From Isochrysis galbana (taxonomy: Eukaryota > Haptophyta > Isochrysidales > Isochrysidaceae), in contig CM030939.1 in the NCBI GenBank assembly GCA_018136815.1, forward strand, positions 4,705,419 to 4,769,418: a DNA stretch of 64,000 nt, in the 5' to 3' direction. Within the stretch, counting starts at the first letter, position 1; each line of letters starts with the position of its first letter. The notes under the pieces are model-generated. The model was not told the origin of the DNA and did not search any database. It saw only the letters and a list, made by a program, of their open reading frames with translations. Of the stretch, positions 1 through 9,665 are shown in pieces. A program made the position numbers and the translations under genes.

Positions 1-104
1 CCTCCCCCCTCCCCCTCCCTCCCCCCTTCCCTCTCCCCCTCCCTCTTCCTCCCCCTCCCCTCCCTCTCCCTCCCCCCTTCCCCCCTCGCTTCCTCCCCAC
101 TCAC

Positions 105-274
105 CAGTCAGCGTAAAACTCGACCACCCACACCGCCGAGGCATCCTGGCTCATGCGCTGCTCAAAGTTGGCGTCGTCGAGCTGAACGATGGGTGAGGCG
201 TCGTCGAACTCGTACAGCGGCTGCGCCACCACGCCACACGCCAGCGCGCACAGCGCTGCCAGCACACGAGCCAT
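105..274 (-). CDS. Protein disulfide isomerase-like protein, first coding exon (partial)
   Basis: The exon starts at the ATG at 274 with a short hydrophobic signal peptide (MARVLAALCALACG, then VVAQ). After an acidic stretch it enters a thioredoxin fold with VWVVEFYADW, the strand directly before the CxxC active site. It ends in phase 2 after TG of that Trp codon at a clean GTGAGT donor (104-99), so the CGHC-type active site should sit in the next exon, outside the window. The N-terminal signal and early thioredoxin domain fit an ER-lumen PDI, P5/PDIA6-like or PDI-A, which forms and rearranges disulfides in secretory proteins. The subtype cannot be settled from 56 residues. Intron sequence, very pyrimidine-rich on the plus strand, fills 1-104. 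Confidence 0.78.
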
Positions 275-612
275 CGCCTCCTTGCCGCCACTCTGCGCGC
301 GAGAGGAGAGAGAGAGAGCGGGGGAAGAAAGAGAGAGAGATCGGCGGGTGGTAGGTGCGAATAAACAGAGAAAGCAGAGGGAGAAAGAGGGAAGTCACGG
401 AGGACGGGTGGAGGGCAAAGAGACGGAGAGGAGAGACCCAGCGGGAGGAGAAGGAGCACGAGTGGAGGGATGGCAGAGAGAAGTAAGAGAGAGAAGAAAT
501 GTGAGAAGAGAGACCGGGGATTCGGGGTGTGAGGCGGGCAGGAGAAGGAGAAGGGGCGGGAGCGGCGGGGGGGAGGGGAGGGGGGGTCCCCGCCGGGCCC
601 CGCACACGTCAG

Positions 613-660
<48 letters not shown>

Positions 661-1172
661 CGCTCGCTCTCTCGCTCTCGCTCTCCCTCCCCCCTTCCTT
701 TTCCTTTTCCTTCGCCCCATCTCTACAGTTAAAAGATGCCTCGCCGCAGCCGGGATGATGTCATGATGTCGCGTTCCTAGTTGTTGAATACAAATACTAA
801 TACTCCGTGTATTCACGAAAAGCCCCCGAACTGGGAGTGAATACGGATTCAAGATTCGAGGCCCCCCCCCCCCCCCAACGCGGCTAGATCTCTATAGGCT
901 CTAGATCTCTATACTGAGTACTTTAGATGATAGATCACCGGGTGGCTGCCAGGGAGGCGCGGAGCGCAGAGGCTGAAGCGGGAGCGAGAGAGAGAGAGAG
1001 AGTAAAAAGTAAAAAAACAAACTATTCACTCTACAATATACAATATATATATATAATATATGTGTCTATATATAGGTATATGTATGGCGGGGCTTGAATA
1101 TAAGCTTGTATTCATTGAATTCAAGATCTAGGCCCTTGAATACGTACTATACCAATTCTTTTCCGCATGCGC
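275..1172. other. Low-complexity upstream region of the PDI gene
   Basis: This stretch is purine-rich, then carries a CT microsatellite at about 617-655, a CGCT run and a poly-C tract near 862-877. Open frames here translate only as Ser/Leu/Pro or Arg/Glu runs and show no domain. An AT-rich patch lies at about 1035-1085. It is probably the promoter/5' UTR of the PDI gene plus unannotated spacer. Confidence 0.5.
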
Positions 1173-1580
1173 AACTAAGTTTATACTTGGTTCGCCCATG
1201 GGGCATGGGGGGGCACGAGCCCCCCGCTCTCTCCACTCCTCCCCTGCCGTGGGGCAGGAAGGAGGAACCACCCATCCCCCTAGCATGCCTGATGGCTTGC
1301 CAGGAGGCCACTGCCCTGCTGACCCACTCTCCCACTGACAGGCACGCCTGGTTCGCTCGTCCTGGCCCCTCGTGGCCAGCCCATCGCTCCAACCCCCCCC
1401 TCCCCCCCTGGTCGACAGGCAGACAGGTGCAGATTGGGGGTTGGGGTTGGGTTGGGGGTGAACGGCGTGCTGGGGTGCGCGGGGTCGGTGCGTGCACTGG
1501 GGGGAGGACAAATATCGAGGGGAGGGGGCAGTGCCCCCTCCCCCCGGTAGCACTCAGACACCTGACTTGTCAGGCATGGC
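1173..1580 (+). repeat. Dispersed repeat, hairpin-headed family, copy 1
   Basis: The copy begins with the hairpin CTAAGT-TTAT-ACTTGG (1175-1190), followed by TTCGCCCATGG and a GC-rich body with the segments GGGCACGAGCCCCCC, CTCTCTCCACTCCTCCCC and GATGGCTTGCCAGGAG. The same order of segments recurs at 11091 and 13438, and related heads occur at 6141, 10611 and 50057, all in the same orientation. It has no coding capacity that I recognise. The right end is approximate. Confidence 0.6.
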
Positions 1581-1714
1581 GGGATTCCGGGACGGAAAAG
1601 TTGTGTCCAATTAGCTGGTGGGCTGGTGGGGTTGGCTAGGATATAACATTAATTATTTTGTTTTTGTTAGTTGCCACTATTTTGGTGTCGAGGTATTTTG
1701 GGCCGCGCACGGCG

Positions 1715-3308
1715 ATGGCGCGCCACGCGATGCGCGCGCTGTGGCGCCGCGTCCATCCCGACCTCTTCCAGCAGTTCCCGGCGGCAGCAGAGGCGAATCA
1801 GCGGTCTATGCAGGAACTAGGCGCCTTCCTCTCACAGGCTGACGAGAGGCGGCACGCGCTCTACGCCGGAGGGGGTGCGCAGCTCCCCCCAACGCCAGTG
1901 GCGCGCTCTCTCACCTTCTTTGTCAGCACGGCTCCGCCTGCCTCGCCTCGCGAGGTCCGGCTGCGCTTTGTGCCACCGCACATCCCGCGACATCTGTCGG
2001 CACCGCAGGCCGCGGAGGAGTGGGACCAGGCCATGCAGCGCTGCCTCACGGACGCTGTGGATCTACTGGATCATGAGGACCCTGCAGATGACGCGCATGC
2101 TTGTGGCATGAGTGATGTGAGGAGAGGAGACCGTCCGCACGACTCTCCCTTGTACAGAGCAGCCAGCCGATCGCCAGAGAATCGCACGGGAGAGAATCGG
2201 GCGAGGCGCAGGGCATCCTACACAGAGGCGCCGCGCCTCAGCTTGTCGACCAAACGGCTCTTCTTTGGAGTTGAGGTTACACCAGATGATCAAGCGAACA
2301 TAATCGAACGATTGCAGCACCTTATGCCGCTACTCGATACGTCTTTGGTGGCCCAAGTCGCGCTGTGCGTCAGGTTGCGATGGACGCATCACAGCTCACG
2401 AGACACATTATTCGAGAAACCCATGATTGCGCACCCTCCGATTGTGGTCGGTGCTGTACGGCGTGGGATGCAAGCGGGCGATGCCTTGAAGAGTGTGATC
2501 CAGTTGGGCAGAGACTTCGACCGAACCGATCTAGAGCATGCACTTCGGCTCTTTGTGCAAAGCTCTCAACGCGCGCGCCCACATCACAGATCATCCAATA
2601 CCGTCCTCGATGACACGCTTGATCGTGGTGAAAGGAGTCCAAGAGACGTGGCGCGGGATGCTGTGCGGATGGCTGAAAGAGTGCGATCTATCTTGGGTTG
2701 CGAGGCTGTGATTGTGACGGAGGTCGATTCCAACACTGCCTTGGTGGCCTCCAAAGCCTTGCTTGCTGTCGCATCAAATATGCGAGACCTGCTTGATGGC
2801 AAGTGGCGAGGCATCACGATCAGATTGCAACCGGGTGTACATGATACGGGATGTACAAACGAAGCTAGTAGCCGACGGCCGTCACAGCCTTGCCGGGTGG
2901 ACACGTCCGAAGCGCTCGAAAGTGGTTCTGATGGCGATGCGAACGAACATCGCACTGACAACCCAACGTGCGACATCATTGACGACGTCGGTGGCGGCGC
3001 ACAAGTGCTGCTTTTCGGGGAAGAGGGCGCGGCCGCCGCTGTCAGCTTTGCACGCAATGAGGCACGAAGATTACGTTTGGCGCAGGAGCGCTTTGTATTG
3101 GTGGACGAGATGTGCGCGCGCCTAGGCTGCCTAGCAGCAACACCGATGGGTATCGGCAGCGCAGCTGCTGAGCTGCAAGTGGCGTCGCTTCGGTCCTTGC
3201 TTGCGCAGATGCGCTCGCGATATGTTCGCTCACCTCCGGCTCTCAAAGCGGTGCACTTGCTCATCGGTGATGCGGCATCTGCGGCAGCGTTGCGTATGAG
3301 CCGGAGCG
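1715..3308 (+). CDS. TCAIM/DUF4460-DUF4461-like mitochondrial J-like protein (3' end lost in gap)
   Basis: The N-terminus reads ALWRRVHPDLFQQFPAAAE and then keeps a spacing of Asn/Leu residues (N-RSMQELGAFL) as in DUF4460. That is the J-domain-like region with an HPD motif at the start of TCAIM (T-cell activation inhibitor, mitochondrial). A second conserved block of the same family (LTFFVSTAPP and VRLRFVPPHIP) follows. The rest, up to the N gap, is a long region with Leu-rich helices compatible with DUF4461. In animals the protein is mitochondrial; its molecular role is poorly known. ATG 1715 is preferred over the non-conserved upstream frame from 1658, which crosses a possible acceptor (TTTTTGTTAG). 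About 531 residues are visible, near the usual family length. It converges on NMD3. Confidence 0.68.
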
Positions 3309-3408
3309 NNNNNNNNNNNNNNNNNNNNNNNNNNNNNNNNNNNNNNNNNNNNNNNNNNNNNNNNNNNNNNNNNNNNNNNNNNNNNNNNNNNNNNNNNNNN
3401 NNNNNNNN
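3309..3408. other. Assembly gap (100 N)
   Basis: Exactly 100 N, the conventional filler for a gap of unknown size. It removes the 3' ends of both convergent genes. Frames that read across it are artefacts. Confidence 0.98.
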
Positions 3409-4631
3409 CCGAAATCGGACGCGCGTGCCACCGTCGCCTCGCCAGGGCACCAGCTTGGGGCAACGTATCCGCCTCGCCCGCCCCTAGATGTGGCAACTGA
3501 GCCCGCGACTGACGCTGGCGGCGCGGAAGCCCTGCGAGTGGAGCCTCCTTCAGCGTACGAGCTGTAGCTCGGCATTCCCGTGCGCGTCCCCTCTGTAGCA
3601 AGTGCGCCAGCAAAGGGTGCGTGGGTGCCGCTGCTTGGCTCTGCGCTAGGCTCACGTGTCGGCGCGTCAGCCTCATAGTCAATGACTATGAACGTGCTGA
3701 GTTGACGCTTACCACCAATGGCGCCAAAAGGGTTCCGCCAGTAGGTCTCTGCAGTCAACTCAGCTGTGGCCGCCGTCAATGGATCCACAAGGTGGATTGA
3801 CGCGCCTATGCGGGAGACCAGGGCCAGTGGGCTCAGCGCTGCCGCCATTCCCTTGGGCAGCAGCACCAAATCATCACGGCAGAGCGGAGCAATCTCAATG
3901 GCCCAGACGTGCTTGACGTTGGACGTGCCGGTGCGCGCGTTCGTTGCAATGACCGACGAGGAGGCCTTGCAGCGGCAGGGTGCGAGAGAGCAGATGCCCA
4001 TCGCAAAGCGGTGTGCATCCTGACGCCGCCCGAAGAAGAAGTCGAGGCCGTCACCCTCCCGTTTCACGTCTCGCAGCGCCACCCTGGACTTTTGGTGCTT
4101 CAGCATGTGCTGCTCAAGCGCCAGGAGCGTCCGCGGATGCTCGGCCTTTTGCCGGACCTGAACCTTGGCCGTCCACGTGTCTTTGGCAGCGACCTTGTTG
4201 CACGCCTCGCAGTTGCGAGTCCGCACGACGTACTCCACAACGAGCGATTGCTGCAGGCAAGTCACCTGTGAAGCCCCAGCAGCTCCGATCAGATCCTTGG
4301 CAACAGTCAGCTTAATCTTGAGTCTGCGTGAGTGCGGCTCTGTCCAAATCCAAGAGGCGTCGACGAGGCGCACGTGCTTCAGCCCGCGCAGCTTGCGGAG
4401 GCACAGGCTAAGCAGTTCGGCCGACTCCAGGCTTGCAATAGCCCAGCCTGGATTGCGGTGCCACCGCTCGCACTGCTTACACATATCAACCTCGAGGGAG
4501 CGCTCGATTGAAGAGGTGATGTCCACGTTGGTGGCGGTGCACGCGGTACACATCCCTTGGAACGAGGTGAGCGCCGGCGTCGGAGTTCCGCAGAGGCAGC
4601 ATGAGATTGAGCCGACGTGCAGGCCGGCCAT
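3409..4631 (-). CDS. NMD3: NMD3, 60S ribosomal export adaptor (3' end lost in gap)
   Basis: From ATG 4631 the protein has the diagnostic N-terminal zinc-binding region: CCLCG, CTAC and CKQCERWH, then CEAC after about 140 residues. Family-typical blocks follow: VRLVDASWIWTEPHS, RRLKIKLTV, KDTWTAKVQVRQKAEH, LDFFFG and IHLVDPLT. NMD3 binds nascent 60S subunits in the nucleus and recruits the exportin Crm1/Xpo1 through C-terminal signals. Here the sequence after the IVIDYEA block is Ser/Gly/Pro-rich and unlike the usual eIF5A-like continuation. Either this lineage has an insertion or an intron boundary lies there; the gap hides the rest. The upstream in-frame extension to 4958 is a GA microsatellite read as Ser/Leu and is not coding. 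Confidence 0.9.
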
Positions 4632-4731
4632 CGCCGCTCGATTCTCGTCGTCGTCTCTCGTCCGTCTTGGGGGGGGGGGCGAGTCGCCGCCGCCTGGAGG
4701 ACAAACGCCAACAACGCACGGTCCGAACAGA

Positions 4732-4791
4732 GAGAGAGAGGGGGGGGGGGGGGGGGGGAGGGGAGAGTAGAGAGAGAGAGAGAGAGGGAGG

Positions 4792-4836
<45 letters not shown>

Positions 4837-5010
4837 AGGGAGAGGGAGAGAGAGAGAGAGAGAGAGAGAAGAGAGAAGAGAGAGGGAGACAGAGACAGAG
4901 AGAGAGAGGGGGGGGGAGAGAGAGAGAGGGGGGGGAGAGGAGGGAGGGAGGAGAGCACGAGACGATGCAGTCGTCGCCGAGAGAGAGAGATTTTGTCAGA
5001 GAGGGGAGTA
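4732..5010. repeat. GA/G-rich microsatellite upstream of NMD3
   Basis: A poly-G run (about 4740-4760) is followed by some 200 bp of GA, GGA and GGGA repeats. It sits in the NMD3 promoter/5' UTR region and generates spurious Arg/Glu or Ser/Leu frames. Confidence 0.9.
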
Positions 5011-5292
5011 GAGAAAACCCAAGGGAAGTCAAGAAGAGATGAAGAAGTAGTACAGCTCTGAGAGGCCGCCGGGGGTCGGGCGGGGGCCCTCGCTCCTTCT
5101 GAAAGTAGTGTAGTACGAGTAGAGTAGAAGACTTGATAAAAAATTTCTAAGAAGCAGAGAGAGAGAGAGGGAAGAGTCCCAGTACTCTACAGTACTCCTA
5201 CTTTAGCACTAAACCTAAGGGATTGAAAGTCTGTATTTTACTCCTACGATGGTTCCCCCTCTTCTTCTCCGCGGCGCGCGAGAGAGGTGCAC

Positions 5293-6041
5293 ATGCCGGC
5301 CGCCTCGCACTCAGCTGCGCGCCGCCAACTCTCACCTGAGGCTGAGCTGCTGCTCCGGGCGCGCAGCCTCGCGCAGCCGAGTGCGAGCGAGCGAGCGCGG
5401 CACGCCGCGCCGCACCGCGCACCCGACCCGCCGCCGCCCCACCAGCAGCTACAGCAGAGGGCCGCGAACCTCGCAGCTGCCAGAGGGCAGCCACAGTCTG
5501 CAGCAGCCAGAAGGCCAGCACACACTGAGAACGAGCTGCCACACCACGCGCTGTGGCAGAGAGCCACTCGAGTGGTGTCTACTATCACGGCGGATCTACC
5601 GAAGGCCGACAAGCCGGCACCCGCCAAGTCAAAACCCCAGAACGACCCATCTTGCACCCCAGAGGCAAAGTTGATGCTACGTGTGGCAGAGTGGGTCAGA
5701 CGAGGTACTGAAGAAAATCAGCGTGCACTGATGAAAAGCCCACAGCGGGAATTCCCTCCATCGCCTGAGCAGCTGCTGTGGATGAGAGCATCGCGAGCGG
5801 CCACTGCAAGGGTAGGCCCTGCTGATGAGTCGCCTCACTCTCCATCGCCCACTCATAATGCGCTCGGGAGGGGGTTGTCTCCACAGCATGCGATTGGTGG
5901 GGCGAAAATGGCTGCAAAGGACCCAATGCACATTCCATGGAGGCAACTTCTGCAGAGAGCATCGAGCGCTGCATTGGACTCGAACGACAACTGTCGAAAC
6001 ACACAAACCTCGAAGCCAGGTTGGCGGCCATGGCCCCCAGG
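5293..6041 (+). CDS. Orphan protein with repeated Leu/Arg-Ala motif, candidate exon
   Basis: The frame opens at ATG 5293 and runs 249 codons to a plausible donor (CAGG|GTAAGC, intron from 6042). The product has at least four imperfect repeats of about 20 residues built on a charged-Leu-Leu/Trp-x-Arg-Ala core: EAELLLRARSLAQ, HALWQRATRV, EAKLMLRVAEWV and EQLLWMRASRA, with a further weak one, WRQLLQRASS. They are joined by Pro/Ala-rich linkers. I do not recognise the family. Short amphipathic repeats suggest a scaffold or binding role, but this is inference only. No continuation exon was identified, because the sequence after 6042 soon enters a dispersed repeat. Confidence 0.45.
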
Positions 6042-6140
6042 GTAAGCTTTCTTAGTCCTCCGTCCTCTACGTTCTTCTTTCTTCATGTGATGAGGATAGA
6101 TCAGGTTAATCAAGTATTTATAGTCTACGCACAAGGGGAG

Positions 6141-6600
6141 CTCAGTTTATACTTGGTTGCGATGGAGCGCGCCGACGCGCCTCTTCTCCCTTTAGGGCAA
6201 CCTACTTTTATAAGTGGGGGTCCGTGGGGGCCTCGCGCCCTCGCGCCCCCCTCACTCCATTGCAGACACCCCCCGGGGTGGGCCTGCACAAACAACCTCA
6301 GCCCCTGCCTTTTGGCAGGGGATGAGCACTCATCAACCTGGTCCAGACCTCTAGCCCCTAGGGGGCGCGGGACAGGACTCGCACTCCCATGCCCACTTGG
6401 CTGACGAGCTATCTTCCCCCCCCCCTTTCACCTGCCTGGTCGCCCATGGCCATGGCTAGCGAGGCGAGCTTAGGAGAGGTAGGGGGGCCAGGGGCTGAGC
6501 CGCAACCTCCACTGCCCCCTGATGTGCCTGGCTGGCCCTCCGGAAGCCCCCGAAAGACCCCTGACCCCTGAGAGCAGGTTATGGCGCGCGCATGGCGACG
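6141..6600 (+). repeat. Dispersed repeat, hairpin-headed family, copy 2
   Basis: The head CTCAGT-TTAT-ACTTGG is followed by TTGCGATGGAGCGCGCC, the same word that follows the hairpin in the inverted-repeat element at 50081-51594. The body is GC-rich and ends near the segment GGGCGCGGGACAGGACTC, which has a relative at about 11735 near copy 4. No coding evidence. Confidence 0.5.
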
Positions 6601-6667
6601 CGCCGCGGCCGCGGCAAGATGTGTGGCGAGCCTGACCCAAATCGTGTGTGTTTCGACATGTGAAGTG

Positions 6668-7400
6668 TCAAGTTGACTCAAGTAACCTCCAGGTGACAAC
6701 GAAAGGTGTTAGCAGGGATGGGGATAATTGAACGCTTTTGGTCTTGCTCGTTGCTCGCTGTACTCGGGCGTGGAACCATTGCTGGAGGCGGCCAACGTTT
6801 GCATGCAGCCAGTATTTGGGCGTGCCGTATATCATAAAGTTCACCACGGTCGCTCTTCCGAATATCGTTATGTATTTCGTGGCCGGGGCCACTTTTGCCA
6901 CTTTCACTTTCTCATCAATTTTATCCGCTAGCTTTGTCCAGAACGGTTTGAGCGCCTCCGGCGCTCCCAGGGGGACGGGGGACGCCTAGCGCCTAGAATG
7001 GTTAGTGCTTAGATATTCGTCGTTGTTTAGCCAATTGAATTTCCGCATGTCCCACGGGGCTTACGAATCCTCTGGGATCCCATTTGGAGGCCCTGGAACT
7101 TGCTAGCGTTGGTCCTACCCCCTGTCGCTCTCTCGTGGAGTTCTACCCACTGCCGTGCCTTCTAAAGACTCTTTTGTAGTCTCGGGTTATAAGCGCCGTA
7201 TCATTGGCGAACTGGCTTATCTTTAGGCTGTAGTCGTTGAGGCTGACCCCGCTGATGTCTTCGTCTCCATTGATGGCATGGGTGAAGAACATGGGACAAT
7301 AGGTAATCCGCAATGCACACACACACGTCATTTGTATTTTCATGTTTCCTATTCCTATCACCCATACTTTGTGTGAAAGTCGAACGCCAACGATTCACAA
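6668..7400 (-). pseudogene. Decayed LINE-type reverse transcriptase fragment
   Basis: The minus strand encodes GVSLNDYSLKISQFANDTAL near 7160-7260, aligning with the non-LTR RT catalytic block (KisqFADDtal), but the second catalytic Asp is Asn or lost. Downstream at 6690-6910 it reads FGRATVVNFMIYGTPKYWLH, the thumb-proximal block typical of L1-like elements, after EALKPFWTKL. The blocks are in the right order but in different frames, so the copy is broken. No endonuclease domain, 5' end or poly-A tail was found. Confidence 0.62.
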
Positions 7401-7787
7401 TCACGAAGCCGAATAACGAAAGAGCTGCTGCAAAGGAGCTGGAGACTCTGCTCTTTACTGACGTGCACCAGGTGCGCGCCGCTATTCGTCTTTGGTCCCT
7501 ACGCACTCGCCTGTTACACCACACAACCAACAGACAATATCAATAATCTATTGCTTCAAGGTACAAACACATCAAGATATGCTCATCACAAGAGGAGAGA
7601 AAGCAAGGAAGAGCTACTGCAGGTCATGACGCTGTCTTGCGAAGAGTGAGTCCAGAATTGCGGCAGAGTGCATCTGACTGCGTAAAAAACCACCATGAGC
7701 ATACGATTGTGGTGCCACCACTTGGGGAGCAAGGTAGCCCTCACCCACAATGGCATGCGGCCCCATGACTTGCTCCACTTCTCCAGT

Positions 7788-8228
7788 TCAGAAGAGCAGG
7801 CCGAGACGGCGGCCGACGGCGGACTTGTCGGCGTTCCCCCCGCCTTCGAACGCGCCTGCCCACCATAAAATGGCGAGGAGGAGCAAGAGGAGTGCAACAC
7901 CGATGGCCACCTTCATCTTCAAGTTGTTCCACCACATCTGCTTGCGGACACCCCTCGCTCCTGCCTGGAAGGCACGCGCGTTGGCGGCGAGCTCAGATGA
8001 GGAGGCCTCGAGGGCGGAGGCCTTGGACATGTTGGTGAGCATCTGGTCCACATTCTGTTGCATTACGCTCCTCACTTCCTGACACTGCGCCTGCACCGTG
8101 CTCAGCATATCTGGCGAGGGTGCCGCGCCGCTGTTGGCTGCGCCGCCCTGATCGGGCACGAAGCCTCCGTCGAGCGGCGCACTGTCGAGAAGCTGGGCGC
8201 GCTTGCCGTCACCCTCCGGCCTGCCCAT
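7788..8228 (-). CDS. R-SNARE of the VAMP/synaptobrevin type with Asn at the zero layer
   Basis: From ATG 8228 (an in-frame ATG at 8315 is possible but less likely) there is a short variable N-terminus with no longin domain. A 60-residue SNARE motif follows, starting QAQCQEVRSVMQQNVDQML, then WWNNLKMK and a hydrophobic tail anchor (VAIGVALLLLLLAILWW). The motif aligns without gaps to VAMP2-class proteins, including the heptad spacing. At the ionic zero layer, where R-SNAREs carry Arg (VLER), this protein has Asn (MLTN). R-SNAREs on vesicles zipper with three Q-helices to fuse membranes. The C-terminal 17 residues after the anchor are short and basic. Confidence 0.85.
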   Translation of the reverse strand: MGRPEGDGKRAQLLDSAPLDGGFVPDQGGAANSGAAPSPDMLSTVQAQCQEVRSVMQQNVDQMLTNMSKASALEASSSELAANARAFQAGARGVRKQMWWNNLKMKVAIGVALLLLLLAILWWAGAFEGGGNADKSAVGRRLGLLF

Positions 8229-8315
8229 CGCGCCGCGTGCGGAGCGCCCTCCACGACGAGCAGATGGCGCCCGCGCGCGCCGCCCGCCGCTTACTCCCAC
8301 CCTCTCCCCTTTCAC

Positions 8316-8660
8316 CCGCGCCTCGCGCGTGAACGAGGGGAGGGGCGTGGGGGCCCTCCCCTAGTCTTAATAACAAGTTGTTGTTAGGTGAGGAGATGGA
8401 CTCTGGAGTACGGTACAGGTAAAGTTTGTGTTCATACTCCGAGTAGGAGTACATACTGTACTTCAGGCCTTTTTTATTCGAGTACGGAAGGACAGAGAGA
8501 CCCACCCCCCAGAGTCTGCGGAGAGGGAAAAACAGAGAAGAGAGAGAGAGTGGAGAGGCGAGAAGGCGGCGAGGGGGGAGAGAGGGGGAGAGAGAAGGGG
8601 GGGGGAGAGGAGGGAGCTCGTCGGTGGGGTGTGAGGCGAGATCGCGCCGCCCTCCGGCCG
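8316..8660. other. Divergent promoter region between SNARE and phosphatase genes
   Basis: About 345-430 bp separates the minus-strand SNARE start from the plus-strand start at 8661, with GA-rich low complexity from 8520 to 8620. No ORF with domain content was found. It is probably a shared bidirectional promoter. Confidence 0.4.
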
Positions 8661-9665
8661 ATGGGGCTCCAGCTCGCGTGGGCGCTGTGCGCCGCGCTGG
8701 TGCCCTCTCGCCGGGTGGGGCCGGTCACTCACCCGCGCTCGCCACGCCCCGCCGCACTCCTCGGACGCGATACGCAGATCGTGACCGACATTGACGACAC
8801 AATCAAGTCGTCCGGTGGCCTCGCCATTGGAGCCATCGAGCTTGGCGGAGTGGACACGAGCTACGCGCGTGGCTCGTTCTACCCGGGCGTGTTCCAGTTC
8901 GGACTGGAGATCTCCTGCTGCAGGCTCGCGCTCGGCGCCTCGCCCGCAAAAGTCGCCGTCCTCACCGCCAGAGCAGTCGAGTTCAGGCAGTTTCTCGAGA
9001 TCAAGCAGAGCGACAAACTCTGTGTTCGATACGCCGAAGCGGGCTCGAAGCGGGGTCTTCGCCCAGCATGGGGCGTGGGTCCTGTACTCTACGGTTCGGT
9101 GCAGGAGTGGATCTGCCAGGAGCGCAAAGGGTGGCGGAAGGCGGAGAACTTCAAACTGCTGAGGCAGTCGGCACCACCGTCTCGACGCTACGTCTTCGTC
9201 GGTGACAACGGAGCATCAGAAAGGGACCTTGATGCCGCGGAACGGATCGCCGTCGACAACCCCGGTGCTCTGCGTGCTGTGTTTCTGCACGCCGTGTCGT
9301 CCGTCGACAGACCGGCGCCGCTGCCTGAGGATTTCACACTGCCGGGAGGCGTCCCTGTGCGGTACTTTCGCACATATGCCACTGCTGCTGCAAAGGCCTG
9401 CGAGCTTGGGCTGCTGAGCTCAGCGGCAGTGGAGCGTGTGCTCGACGCCATCGAAGAGGATATGGACCTCGACTTGCTCAATCTTCCGCCTGGATCGCCG
9501 AACAGGATTCTTCTGGAAGAGGAGATCGAGGCTGCACGCAAACGGGGGGGAAGGCGGTTGCCCGGCTCGCGGTTCTTCTCCGGAAGATTCCGACGAAAGC
9601 GTGCGCAGGATGACCGCGAGAAGGAGCGAGAGCTCGAAAAAGCCTGGGCTCCCACCACCAGCTAG
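8661..9665 (+). CDS. App1-like (DUF2183) HAD-type phosphatase, secreted or membrane-targeted
   Basis: ATG 8661 opens a hydrophobic leader (MGLQLAWALCAALVPS). The catalytic block IVTDIDDTIKSSG follows, a DxDxT-type HAD motif as in App1/DUF2183 phosphatidate phosphatases. Next come FYPGVFQFGLE, VAVLTARAVEFRQFL in the place of the family's S-x-P block, and RRYVFVGDNGASERDLDAAE, matching the family's GDSG-x-x-D metal-binding segment. The C-terminus is highly basic and helical. In yeast, App1 dephosphorylates phosphatidic acid at actin patches; here the leader suggests another compartment. It is a single exon, 334 residues, with stop TAG at 9663. The family call is good; the substrate is inferred. 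Confidence 0.8.
   Translation: MGLQLAWALCAALVPSRRVGPVTHPRSPRPAALLGRDTQIVTDIDDTIKSSGGLAIGAIELGGVDTSYARGSFYPGVFQFGLEISCCRLALGASPAKVAVLTARAVEFRQFLEIKQSDKLCVRYAEAGSKRGLRPAWGVGPVLYGSVQEWICQERKGWRKAENFKLLRQSAPPSRRYVFVGDNGASERDLDAAERIAVDNPGALRAVFLHAVSSVDRPAPLPEDFTLPGGVPVRYFRTYATAAAKACELGLLSSAAVERVLDAIEEDMDLDLLNLPPGSPNRILLEEEIEAARKRGGRRLPGSRFFSGRFRRKRAQDDREKERELEKAWAPTTS

Noticed and set aside
151..852. Long frames on both strands through the CT/GA microsatellite
   Set aside because: Translations are Ser/Leu/Arg/Glu runs created by simple repeats; they hide the real PDI exon in another frame.
1128..1561. Gly/Pro-rich ORFs inside the dispersed repeats
   Set aside because: Frames are not conserved between repeat copies, so they are not coding.
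3309..3487. Continuation of the TCAIM-like ORF past the N gap
   Set aside because: Bases after the gap belong to NMD3 on the other strand; the joined frame is an artefact of Ns.
4379..5042. Plus- and minus-strand frames upstream of NMD3
   Set aside because: They are GA/G microsatellite translations and shadows of the NMD3 N-terminus.
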